A stretch of 46,109 bases of DNA from Chromatiales bacterium (GTDB lineage Bacteria > Pseudomonadota > Gammaproteobacteria > Steroidobacterales > GCA-2729495), in the NCBI GenBank assembly GCA_002729495.1, contig PBYE01000092.1:1-46109 (forward strand). Direction: 5' to 3'. Positions 33,546 through 41,603 of this stretch are shown in pieces (position 1 is the stretch's first letter; each line of letters opens with the position of its first letter). A model generated the notes under the pieces. The model made no database searches and was not told the DNA's origin. It worked only from the letters and a program-made list of their open reading frames with translations. The translations under genes were made by a program, and so were the position numbers.

Positions 33546-36410
33546 ATGCGTTGGATAATAATAAAAGGAAATGGACTGGCTGTATCAGTCCTGTGGCTGG
33601 CAACGGCCAGTATCCTGATACCTGTCGGGGGCCGGGCGGCGCCGAAGATCGACGAAATAACAGTTACAGCACGTAAACAAGAAGAGTCGCTGCAGGAAGT
33701 TCCCATCTCCATCGTTGCCTTCGGTGAGAAGCAACTGCGGGAACGAAACATCGACAACGCTTATGACGTTGCCGCGTTCACACCAAACTTCAACATGGCT
33801 CGCAACCTCGGCCGCCGTCTCGACCGCCCGATCATCCGTGGCCAGTTTCCCCCGGGACGGGGACGGGCCAATGCTTCTTTCTTCGTGGATGACGTTTTCC
33901 TGCCGGGCGAGTTCGGCAGTATTGCCACGTCGAGCCTGGACAATGTCGAACGCGTGGAAGTGTTGCGCGGTCCACAGGCGGCACTGTTTGGTCGCGCTAC
34001 CTTCGCGGGAGCGGTGAACTACATCACGCGGAGCATAAAGGACGTGTGGGAGGGCGAGATCAACGCCCGGGCCGGGGCCGATGAGGATTACAAGCTGTCG
34101 GCGTGGGCCAGCGGTCCCCTTATCGAGGACAAACTCAAAATATATGTAGGCGGAGGCTACGAAGGCTGGGACGGTGAATGGCGCAACGACCTGAAGGAGG
34201 GTCAGGCAAATACCAAAGGATTTTCTGACTGCGACACATCGCTGGACTGCTTCAGCGGCCCGTTCACATGGTGGGCCAACGTACCGGACATTGCCGGCGG
34301 CGAGGCGCTCTGCCCGCCGGGCTACAGGGCTTACCCCGGGGGTACCGACGCCGGATGCCCGCCCCAGCGTGGCGATAATTCCAAGCTGGGTGGCGAGGAA
34401 CTTCGTAACGCGACCCTGAAGCTGGAGTTTACGCCTACAGATAACCTGCAGTTCAATCTGAAAACTGAATGGGCCGAAACGGACGACGATCACTTCGCAC
34501 AGATGTATTACGAGCCGGTATTCGCACCCGTCAACGGCATCCAGCTTGCCCCGGGCCTGAACTGCGGAGCGCCCGTGTACGACCCGGGTACACCGCAAAC
34601 TCTGCCCGACGGAACGGTCCTGGATGGTACCTATATCCCGGCGGCGGGCTGGCACTGCGGCAAAATCAAGTTTGATGATTCCAGGGCCCAGATGAATATC
34701 CCCAGCTTCGATGGCGTCGCCACCTGCCCGCCCGGGCAGCCATGTGTACTGCGGGATGGCATGGGCGATCTTGTTTTGGACGACAACGGCAACGTGATTC
34801 CCACGATCGTCTCCCGCCCGGCACCTTTCATCGGCGCGCAAACGGAAACCAGGCGCTATCTTCTGGAGGCCATCTACACCTATGAGGATTGGGAATTCCT
34901 GGTACGAGGCACGCGAGGCGACTACGACGAAGACAATGTTCGGGACCTGGAGCGAAATTATCCGCTGGGACCGGTTACGACGGGGCTCTTCGAAGGCTAC
35001 TCAAAAGACCGGGCAGAAAATGAATCATTCGAGTTTCGTGTGAGTTCTCCCACTGGCGGACGAGTGCGAGGACTATTTGGTTACTACTACTATAAACAGG
35101 AGGTGAGAGGAAAGCAGCGGCGGTTCAACAGCTTCAGCGACGGCTTCAGGTGGGGCTTCTCACGTGACGAAGATGAAATAAACCATGCTGTTTTCGGAAG
35201 CGTCGAGTTTGACCTGACGGACAAGGTTTCTTTGACACTCGACGGACGCTACGCCGAAGATGATCTGATTCAGAGGACAAGCTCGGAATTATGTGCTGAC
35301 ACCGGCTTCTGCAAGGCTGAGGAAAGATTCTACAGCTTCACGCCACGCTTTATTGTGAATTACCACCCCAACGACGATCTCAACTTCTACGCATCGCTGG
35401 CCAAAGGCAACAAGCCGGGTGGATTTAACGGCGAGTGGTTCGACGACAACACGTCGAACATCATCATCCAGGCCGCACTCGGAGGGAACTGTGACCCGGA
35501 CAGTCCTGAATTCGATGATCTCGATCTCAATACCAGGGGTTGGCTGACCATCGTGTGCGGCGACGCCATTGTCAAAGAAGAGGAGACATGGACCTGGGAG
35601 GTCGGAGCGAAGACCGTGTTGATGGATGGCAGGTTGATCGCCAATGCCGCACTTTTTTATATCGACTGGACCAACCAGGGTATCAATAACAATCAGTGCG
35701 TACCCCGTGAGGACATCGAAGACGCCGACGGTCCGAATGCAGCCTGCGAGGACAACCTCGGCGTAGTCAATGCCGGTGAATCGCGCATCTGGGGCACCGA
35801 AGTGGAGCTCCAGTTCGCGGCAACTGACAACCTGACCCTGGGCCTTGGTTACGGGCTGGCCGACACCAAGCTCGAAGACTACATCGATGACGGGCTGGCT
35901 AGCTTTAGCTGCAACTGGTGGGATTTCGCGCACGGCAGCGGATTGCCGCCCGACTGCGCGGCACAGGGCGTCGGGGATGCATCTGGAAACGAAGCTGAGC
36001 TTGTGCCAAAACATTCGCTGAATCTCTCAGCCATTTACACGAGGCCATTTCGCGGGGACATGGAATGGTTCGTAAAGAACTACCTGAATTACGAGTCTAA
36101 GAAATACGTGTCAGTAGCCAACAAGGCTAAAATTGGTGACGTCTGGATGTGGAATGCATCCGTGGGGCTGCAAAATGACCGGTGGGAGGTTACGGCCTAC
36201 GTCAACAACATCCTGGATGACGAAACTCCGATGATTGTTTTTGATTTTCCGCTGTTCGACTCCAGTAAGACACCAGTTCTGCCAGGCGCACCGTTTCCGT
36301 TTGAAAAACCCAACAACCAGACGGGCATGGTGACATCGAATGCTTTCCTGATAACGCCCCGGCGGAGCAGAAATGCCGGCGTCACGCTACGATATCGGTT
36401 CGGTGGATAG
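33546..36410 (+). CDS. TonB-dependent outer-membrane receptor
   Basis: This 954-residue protein starts at the ATG at 33546 (GTG three bases earlier), with a signal peptide ending near GGRAAPKI. A TonB-box-like EITVTARKQEESLQEVP follows, then the plug domain with IRGQFPPGRGRANASFFVDD and VEVLRGPQAALFGRATFAGAVN. The C-terminal half is a 22-strand barrel with alternating patterns and ends in NAGVTLRYRFGG, an aromatic-Arg-Phe outer-membrane signature. Extracellular loops are long and Cys-rich (for example CDTSLDCFSG and CPPGYRAYPGGTDAGCPP). The plug type ('variant SusC/iroN-like' with KQEESLQEVPISI) is common in receptors for plant or aromatic compounds and iron complexes. Ligand unknown. It lies in tandem with the PQQ dehydrogenase. 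Confidence 0.9.
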   Translation: MRWIIIKGNGLAVSVLWLATASILIPVGGRAAPKIDEITVTARKQEESLQEVPISIVAFGEKQLRERNIDNAYDVAAFTPNFNMARNLGRRLDRPIIRGQFPPGRGRANASFFVDDVFLPGEFGSIATSSLDNVERVEVLRGPQAALFGRATFAGAVNYITRSIKDVWEGEINARAGADEDYKLSAWASGPLIEDKLKIYVGGGYEGWDGEWRNDLKEGQANTKGFSDCDTSLDCFSGPFTWWANVPDIAGGEALCPPGYRAYPGGTDAGCPPQRGDNSKLGGEELRNATLKLEFTPTDNLQFNLKTEWAETDDDHFAQMYYEPVFAPVNGIQLAPGLNCGAPVYDPGTPQTLPDGTVLDGTYIPAAGWHCGKIKFDDSRAQMNIPSFDGVATCPPGQPCVLRDGMGDLVLDDNGNVIPTIVSRPAPFIGAQTETRRYLLEAIYTYEDWEFLVRGTRGDYDEDNVRDLERNYPLGPVTTGLFEGYSKDRAENESFEFRVSSPTGGRVRGLFGYYYYKQEVRGKQRRFNSFSDGFRWGFSRDEDEINHAVFGSVEFDLTDKVSLTLDGRYAEDDLIQRTSSELCADTGFCKAEERFYSFTPRFIVNYHPNDDLNFYASLAKGNKPGGFNGEWFDDNTSNIIIQAALGGNCDPDSPEFDDLDLNTRGWLTIVCGDAIVKEEETWTWEVGAKTVLMDGRLIANAALFYIDWTNQGINNNQCVPREDIEDADGPNAACEDNLGVVNAGESRIWGTEVELQFAATDNLTLGLGYGLADTKLEDYIDDGLASFSCNWWDFAHGSGLPPDCAAQGVGDASGNEAELVPKHSLNLSAIYTRPFRGDMEWFVKNYLNYESKKYVSVANKAKIGDVWMWNASVGLQNDRWEVTAYVNNILDDETPMIVFDFPLFDSSKTPVLPGAPFPFEKPNNQTGMVTSNAFLITPRRSRNAGVTLRYRFGG

Positions 36411-36433
36411 CACAAAAGATTAATAGGGATTAA

Positions 36434-36479
36434 CAGGGGTCAAACCGGGGTTTTGGAATCAATCGCGGTTCGACCCCTG
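36434..36479. repeat. Inverted repeat, copy 1 of the AGGGGTCRAACCGGGGTT family
   Basis: Left arm 36434-36446 and right arm 36467-36479 form a 13-bp inverted repeat with one mismatch, around a 20-base loop. The left half matches the element at 39650-39670 over 18 bases with one difference (A/G). It lies between the TonB receptor and the nitroreductase genes and could act as a transcription terminator or be a small dispersed (REP-like) element. There is no T-run after the hairpin. Confidence 0.5.
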
Positions 36480-36506
36480 CTTCGTGCTGCGAACAGGGGG
36501 GAACGA

Positions 36507-37154
36507 ATGGACGTACTTGAGGCCATCAAATCCAGGCGAACGATCAGAACCTTCCAGACCGCAGTGCCACCGAAAGCACTGATTGAGGCCTGCCTGGAGG
36601 CCGCCACCTGGGCGCCGAGCGCCACAAATCAGCAGCCCTGGGAATTTATCGTGGCCTCCGGTGAGGATCTGCCAAAAATTACCGACATCACCAAACGACA
36701 CTTTGCCGCGAGGGTCAAAGAGCGGCCGCCGTTTGACCAGGTGCCGGACCACTGCCGGGAACGCCAGAGCGAGGTCTTCGCCGCCATGAATCAGGCTGTG
36801 GAGTCACAGGGCATCAACACGCAGGAGCTGTATGCCGATAGCCTGCGGTTTTTCAATGCACCTTATGGTGTGTATTTCGTCACGCACAGGACCCACGATT
36901 ATCAGTACCAGGTAAGCGTGGCAGCAGCGATAGAAAACTTCCTGCTCGCCCTGGTCAGCCACGGGCTCGGAGGCTGCTGGCAGGGTGCAGCAGTGATTTG
37001 CCAGGAAGAACTCAAGCAACACCTGGGGCTCGCGGAGAATAAAATCCTGCTGGCAGGCGTCGGTGTCGGCTATCCTGTCGACGATGCACCGCTGAACAAT
37101 TTCCGGCGAAATCGTGCGACGGTCACCGAATGCACCACCTGGCTCGGCTGCTAA
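36507..37154 (+). CDS. Nitroreductase family flavoprotein
   Basis: The start is the ATG at 36507, with a GGGGGGA ribosome site; an in-frame upstream codon at 36453 lies in the repeat element and is not used. The 215-residue protein begins MDVLEAIKSRRTIRTFQ, the FMN-contacting Arg/Ser-Arg motif of the family. ATWAPSATNQQPWEFIVA follows, with the Asn/Gln that hold FMN, and GLGGCWQGA near 176-184 is the second FMN motif. The family reduces nitro groups, quinones or enones using NAD(P)H, and includes thiazole/oxazole and iodotyrosine-type members. It is cytoplasmic. It is unrelated in strand to its neighbours apart from direction; the substrate cannot be told. Confidence 0.85.
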   Translation: MDVLEAIKSRRTIRTFQTAVPPKALIEACLEAATWAPSATNQQPWEFIVASGEDLPKITDITKRHFAARVKERPPFDQVPDHCRERQSEVFAAMNQAVESQGINTQELYADSLRFFNAPYGVYFVTHRTHDYQYQVSVAAAIENFLLALVSHGLGGCWQGAAVICQEELKQHLGLAENKILLAGVGVGYPVDDAPLNNFRRNRATVTECTTWLGC

Positions 37155-37270
37155 CACCAGTTTCTCGTCAAAGGTTTAGTCCAATGAATCACTTTCCATT
37201 GTTTAAGCCAGCGTGGTGACGGTTTAACTTTCTTCTGTCACGGTGGAGTAGATTTGAGTAGTGAGGGTTT

Positions 37271-38152
37271 ATGAAAGTTGGTAAAAAAGACGGCCTTTAT
37301 GAGTCTTTCCATGAAAACGGTCAACTGGAGTGGAAGGGAACCTGCAAGAACGGAAAGTGGGATGGGCCCTATGAGGAATTCCACGAAAGCGGTCAGCTGA
37401 GGAAGAAGATAACCTTCATGAATGGAGAGTGGAATGGGCCCTGGGAACAATTCCACGAAAACGGCCAGCTGTGGTTGAAGGTAACCTATAAGAACGGAAA
37501 GCCGGATGGGCTGGTTAAGACTTTCGACAAAAATGGTTGGCTGAAAGAGAAGGCAACCTTCAGGAATGGAGAGTGGAATGGGCTCTTTGAGGCGTATTAC
37601 GAAAACGGTCAGCTGAGCGCGACAGGAAACTATAAAAATGGAGAGCGGGATGGACTTTGGGAGCAAACCTACGCAAATGGCCAGCCGCAAGAAAAGGGAA
37701 CCTGCAAGAATGGAAAGCAGGATGGCCCCTATGAATCTTTCCATGAAAACGGTCAACTGGAGTGGAAGGGAACCTACAAGAATGGAAAGGAAGATGGGTC
37801 CTATGAGTCTTTCGATGAGAACGGTCAGCTGATGTCGAAGGGTGCCTATAAGAATGGGGAGCGGGATGGCCCCTTTGAGAGGTTTTACGAAAACGGTCAG
37901 CTGGGGGCGAAGGCAGCCTACAAGAATGGAAAGCAGGATGGCCCCTTTGAAAGGTTTTACAAAAATGGCCAGCTGCAGGCGAAAGGAACCCTAAAGAATG
38001 GGAAGCAGGATGGACCCTTTGAGGTATTTTATGAAAACGGCCAGCTTAAGTCGAAAGGAACCTATAAGAATGGGAAGCAGGACGGACCATATGAGTCTTT
38101 CGACGAGAACGGTAAGCTGAAGGGGAAGGGAACCAAAAAGGATGGAAGCTGA
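37271..38152 (+). CDS. Tandem MORN_2/YwqK-type repeat protein, twelve repeats
   Basis: The 293-residue product is made almost wholly of a 23-residue repeat: [DG]PYESFxENGQLxxKGTxKNGK. I count 12 copies. The repeat matches the MORN_2 / YwqK antitoxin-component family. No signal peptide is visible. GTGAGGG lies before the ATG. In E. coli and Bacillus such repeats occur in antitoxin-like or cell-surface proteins; the function here is unknown. The first residues go straight into a repeat, with no separate N-terminal domain, so the gene may be a fragment of a larger one. It is unrelated to the classical MORN protein at the right edge. Confidence 0.8.
   Translation: MKVGKKDGLYESFHENGQLEWKGTCKNGKWDGPYEEFHESGQLRKKITFMNGEWNGPWEQFHENGQLWLKVTYKNGKPDGLVKTFDKNGWLKEKATFRNGEWNGLFEAYYENGQLSATGNYKNGERDGLWEQTYANGQPQEKGTCKNGKQDGPYESFHENGQLEWKGTYKNGKEDGSYESFDENGQLMSKGAYKNGERDGPFERFYENGQLGAKAAYKNGKQDGPFERFYKNGQLQAKGTLKNGKQDGPFEVFYENGQLKSKGTYKNGKQDGPYESFDENGKLKGKGTKKDGS
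37298..38130 (+). repeat. Tandem 69-bp coding repeats
   Basis: The coding repeat has a period of 69 bases. Copies at 37298-37357 and 37730-37789 are nearly identical over 60 bases (three differences) although they are six repeats apart, which points to recent duplication or gene conversion. Other copies differ more. This is not a CRISPR array, since no unique spacers alternate with a fixed repeat. Confidence 0.7.
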
Positions 38153-38201
38153 TTGAGTGACTGGATTAGCGAAATTAATGAAATGAGCAGAAACGGGATC
38201 A

Positions 38202-39635
38202 TTGGCGGTGCGCCTTCCAACCAGACGTGAGCTAATCAAGGGTCTTGGCGGACTTGCCGCTGCCGGCGTAACCGCACGGTTGCATGCGGCACCGGAGCGC
38301 ACCGATGTGGTGATCATCGGGGCAGGTCTCGCCGGATTAAATGCTGCGCTCCTGCTCAGTGACGCCGGCGCCGACGTTAAGGTACTGGAAGCCGGCAGCC
38401 GGGTCGGCGGGCGTGTGCACACGGCGGATCAATGGCCGCATCGCCCCGAACTGGGTGCCTCGCAGGTCGGCCCACTGTACGGCCGGGTGCGCGATGCGGC
38501 GGGTCGTTTCGACATTGCGCTCGTGCCGTACCCGGTGCAAAGCGAACCGTACGCGTTCGCTGTCGGCGGTCAGTTGATTGCAGCGAGTGACTGGGCCGAG
38601 TCACCGTTAAACAAGACCGTGGGTGAAGAGCGCGCTGTTCCTCCCCATGCGTTGCTGCCGTTCTACGTAGCAGGACACAACCCGCTGACCCGTATTGATG
38701 ACTGGTTTCAGCCCGGTGCCGCTGAGTTTGACATCGCAGCAGCCGACTGGCTCCGGCAGCAGGGTGCATCGACCGAAGCAATGCGCCTGATGAACGCAGG
38801 CCTGGTTGCTGATGACCTTGGTCGGGTGTCATTACTGACGATCCTGCAGGAATCGATGCGCCTGCAGATGGCCATTAGCGCGGCGGTCACTGCCGAGCGG
38901 GCGGAATCGAGGACTGTCCGGGTCGTCGGCGGCACGTCGCGGCTGCCTGAAGCGATGGCAGCGCATCTGGGCGACCGGGTTCACCTGAACCAGGCTGTGG
39001 CCGGCATCCGGATGGACGGAAGCTCTGTTGATGTGACGACGGCCGACGGTCAACGATATGTCAGTAACTTTGTCATCGCCGCCGTGCCGTTTGTCAGCCT
39101 GCGCAATATCAGCATCGAACCGCAGATGACCGGTGTGCAGGCCGAAGCGGTCGCGCGTATGCCCTACGGGAATACCAGCCTGGTATTTTTCGCGCTGAAG
39201 GATGGCGGTAACTATTGGGAACAGGACGGGCTGGAACCGTCGCTGTGGACGGATGGTACGGTGTCCATGTTTCGCAAGATGACCGGTAAGTCGTTGCTGA
39301 CAGCAGTTAATGCCGGTCCCAAAGCGGATACGCTGGATCGATTGCCACCGACCGAGCGCGGCGCATTTGTCCGCGCTGAAATGGAGCGCCTGCGCCCGTC
39401 GACCCGGGGGCGTGTGGAGTTTATCGGCGCGCATTCATGGCGCCAGGCGCCTTTTATAATGGGTTGCCGCCATTCATACGCGCCCGGGGATGTGAGTCGC
39501 TTCGTGCCGGCAATGTTTCAACCGCACCAGCGCCTGCATTTTGCGGGCGAACATACGCGTTTACTGGAGATGGGTATGGAATCCGCAATGGAATCCGGCG
39601 AGCGAGCTGCAGTAGAAATCTTGGCGGGCGGATAG
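38202..39635 (+). CDS. Tat-exported flavin-containing amine oxidase
   Basis: The 477-residue protein starts at TTG 38202 (GTG at 38208 is an alternative). Its N-terminus has a twin-arginine signal (TRRELIKGLGGLAAAGVTAR) followed by a hydrophobic stretch and an Ala-rich end (HAAPER). The FAD-binding Rossmann motif is VVIIGAGLAGLNAALLLSDAG, with the acidic end of the second strand in VLEAGSRVGGRV. The C-terminal FAD motif reads LHFAGEHTRLLEMGMESAMESG. The family oxidises amines, amino acids or polyamines. Tat export of a folded FAD protein is expected. The gene is 49 bases after the MORN_2 repeat gene. Substrate unknown. Confidence 0.85.
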   Translation: MAVRLPTRRELIKGLGGLAAAGVTARLHAAPERTDVVIIGAGLAGLNAALLLSDAGADVKVLEAGSRVGGRVHTADQWPHRPELGASQVGPLYGRVRDAAGRFDIALVPYPVQSEPYAFAVGGQLIAASDWAESPLNKTVGEERAVPPHALLPFYVAGHNPLTRIDDWFQPGAAEFDIAAADWLRQQGASTEAMRLMNAGLVADDLGRVSLLTILQESMRLQMAISAAVTAERAESRTVRVVGGTSRLPEAMAAHLGDRVHLNQAVAGIRMDGSSVDVTTADGQRYVSNFVIAAVPFVSLRNISIEPQMTGVQAEAVARMPYGNTSLVFFALKDGGNYWEQDGLEPSLWTDGTVSMFRKMTGKSLLTAVNAGPKADTLDRLPPTERGAFVRAEMERLRPSTRGRVEFIGAHSWRQAPFIMGCRHSYAPGDVSRFVPAMFQPHQRLHFAGEHTRLLEMGMESAMESGERAAVEILAGG

Positions 39636-39649
39636 AAAAACTGACAATT

Positions 39650-39670
39650 AGGGGTCGAACCGGGGTTCGA
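39650..39670. repeat. Hairpin element, copy 2 of the AGGGGTCRAACCGGGGTT family
   Basis: This 21-base element begins 15 bases after the amine oxidase stop codon. TCGAACC (39655-39661) and GGTTCGA (39664-39670) pair perfectly around two G residues. It shares its first 18 bases with the element at 36434-36479 apart from one base. It may terminate transcription, but there is no T-run. Confidence 0.5.
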
Positions 39671-39775
39671 TCTTTGTCATTACAGACGGAAAATATTTCC
39701 TCTACCGGCAAGTGACCGCTGCTTGAGTTCGGAGCAAGCTATAAGCAATCGGCCAGGGCCATATTTCTTCTGACC

Positions 39776-40207
39776 CTATATTGGTTTTAGTATCATAAGG
39801 GCATAAGCCGGGAGGAGCAGTAAAACATGGCCAATCTGCAGAATAACCTGCATCCCCGATTTAACCTCGCTACCGCCTATTGCTACAGCCATACGTGCCG
39901 GTTTTGTTACCCATATGTGGGCAGATATATAAAAAACCATAATTACCAAGCTTAACCACAACCATTGTTGTGATAATGGCAACGACTCCATAAATGCAGC
40001 AGTCAAACCTGTAAGGCTGATAGTAACAGCCACAATAATTTCAATCAGTCCAACTACATTAGCCGTTTTTACAAGCACTATATTTGCCGGGTCCGTGGCT
40101 GGCTTTACCGCTATCAATACAGCAATCAATACGGAAGTTATTGCCAGTGCAAGAAGCAATAGGCCCGCACCACTATGAGCCAGGCTCAATATAGGATTAA
40201 CACTCAT
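39776..40207 (-). CDS. Four-helix membrane protein of unknown function
   Basis: The 143-residue protein has four hydrophobic segments (about residues 12-34, 46-70, 82-98 and 121-141). A short polar loop, VTKPARMAVAIGGSEVKSGM, lies before the last helix. I recognise no motif. It is encoded on the opposite strand to the sodB block and is separated from it by about 490 bases. The clean frame and the helix pattern support a real gene. Confidence 0.6.
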   Translation of the reverse strand: MSVNPILSLAHSGAGLLLLALAITSVLIAVLIAVKPATDPANIVLVKTANVVGLIEIIVAVTISLTGLTAAFMESLPLSQQWLWLSLVIMVFYISAHIWVTKPARMAVAIGGSEVKSGMQVILQIGHVLLLLPAYALMILKPI

Positions 40208-40693
40208 TAAAAATGCCCAACCTTCTGTTCTTCAATTAAACCAACGGGTCCCGACAATTCTTTAGTTCATTAATCATCATATCAATGTAGAGGATAACTA
40301 TTCTATATCTGCTATAGAGTTTATGATTTGACGTCATAAGGCCCCGGATAAGCGCAGATAAAGCCATCATGCGATCACCTGGAACTTATGGGGCGCTAAC
40401 AGGCAAGAAAGTAGTGGCCAGGTGCAGGCATTCGCCGGTTGCTCACCTGTTCTGCCCCTTTATTGATCCAGGTGCATTTTCTGTATCTCATTGAATCCGT
40501 TATCCGAATGACAGGAATATACACTTCTGCCTTAAAGAACTTCTTGTATATCAACTGATTGATATTATTTAATGCTTTTTAACAAAAAAGTGCATTTATG
40601 CTATCTTTTTGCCATTGTGATCATATCAGGATAGCTGCGCAAACCAGCAGCACAGCATTTGGTCTTCATAAGCTTCAATAAAAGAGAATAATC
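40208..40693. other. Intergenic region with the likely sodB promoter
   Basis: 486 AT-rich bases separate the divergent membrane protein and sodB. A candidate promoter for sodB is TTTAAC with TATCTT 18 bases later (extended by TGC) near 40577-40606. A perfect 8-bp palindrome TGACGTCA occurs at 40329-40336. Neither is certain. I see no coding region and no RNA gene. Confidence 0.3.
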
Positions 40694-41296
40694 ATGGCTT
40701 TCGAACTACCCTCGCTACCCTACGATTACGCAGCACTGGAACCCCATTACGACGCAGAAACTGTTGAGATTCATCACAGCAAGCATCACAACACTTATGT
40801 GACCAAGCTCAATGCGGCCGCCGAGGCCGCCGGCGTCAGCGACAAGTCCCTGGAGGATATTCTTACCAGCCTGGACAATATTCCGGAGGACAAGCGCACG
40901 CCGGTGCGCAACCATGCAGGTGGCGTCTGGAACCATACCTTCTTTTGGCATTCGCTATCAGGGGATGGTGGTGGCGAACCTGATGGAGCAATTGCTGACG
41001 CGATCCAGGGTAAGTGGGGTAGTTTCGAAGCTTTTCAACAGGCATTCGGTGATACAGCAGCCAATCACTTTGGCTCAGGTTGGGCGTGGCTGGTTGCCAA
41101 TGAATCCGGCGAATTACAGATTACCGATACCCATGACCAGGTATGTCCGCTCTCACTTAATCAGAAACCTCTTCTGACTATTGATGTATGGGAGCACGCC
41201 TATTACCTCAAATACAGAAACGTACGACCGGATTGGATTGCTGCATTCTGGAACCTGGTCAATTGGGCAGAAGTCAACAAACGCCTTGCAGGCTGA
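40694..41296 (+). CDS. sodB: Iron superoxide dismutase
   Basis: The 200-residue protein converts superoxide to oxygen and hydrogen peroxide. It has the Fe/Mn SOD pattern: LPYDYAALEPHYDAETVEIH at the start, then HHSKHHNTYVTKLN with the first His ligand, GVWNHTFFWHSL with the second, and DVWEHAYYLKYRNVRPDWI with the Asp and the third His. HFGSGWAWLV is present. The Gln in LQITDTHDQ precedes the position that tunes metal choice, and the overall sequence is closer to FeSOD than MnSOD. It has no signal peptide, so it is cytoplasmic. Length and start (ATG 40694, with AAAGAGAAT upstream) match the family. Confidence 0.93.
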   Translation: MAFELPSLPYDYAALEPHYDAETVEIHHSKHHNTYVTKLNAAAEAAGVSDKSLEDILTSLDNIPEDKRTPVRNHAGGVWNHTFFWHSLSGDGGGEPDGAIADAIQGKWGSFEAFQQAFGDTAANHFGSGWAWLVANESGELQITDTHDQVCPLSLNQKPLLTIDVWEHAYYLKYRNVRPDWIAAFWNLVNWAEVNKRLAG

Positions 41297-41468
41297 CCCG
41301 GTTGGCTTAAACCGCACCGATTCAGACGGCGACTGGATAACTGATGAATGGGAAATTGTCATTTATGGCACTAACCCTGGCAGGGAAGAGACCCGAATAC
41401 TCCTGAATAATAGTGTCGTGAAATCAGGCGGCAGCCTCGGCCGCTCTTGCAATAGGCTGGCCTACTAG
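41297..41468 (+). pseudogene. Remnant of a calcium-binding (thrombospondin type 3-like) repeat protein
   Basis: Right after the sodB stop, in another frame, the sequence encodes DSDGDWITDEWEIVIYGTNP, a typical Asp/Gly-rich calcium repeat found in secreted bacterial proteins (DSDGDGLSDxWExxxGTDP). The frame ends at TAG 41466-41468 after a non-repetitive tail, with no start and no further repeats. I read it as a leftover piece of a larger gene. The match is short, so chance cannot be ruled out. Confidence 0.38.
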
Positions 41469-41603
41469 GACTTTTCGGAAACCTAAAAAAGACCACCCAT
41501 GGTAGATCTATATAGGTGTACGAAATTCAGGCCAATTCGAGTCATCGATAACCCTGGTCTGATCGTGAGCCAACGATCAAACAGTCGCCCAAGGAGAGAT
41601 TAG

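Noticed and set aside
33585-34841. 418-codon minus-strand frame opposite the TonB receptor
   Set aside because: It is antisense to a clear receptor gene and has no recognisable domain; it is a shadow of GC-rich codon use. The same applies to 35289-36014, 27303-28142, 16056-17276 and 23099-23785.
37271-38152. CRISPR-like or satellite array
   Set aside because: The 69-base period is coding and has no unique spacers; the repeat is a protein repeat. The same holds for the 156-base period at 30290-31380.
40329-40336. TGACGTCA palindrome as a regulator site
   Set aside because: A single 8-bp palindrome in a 486-base region is not enough evidence.
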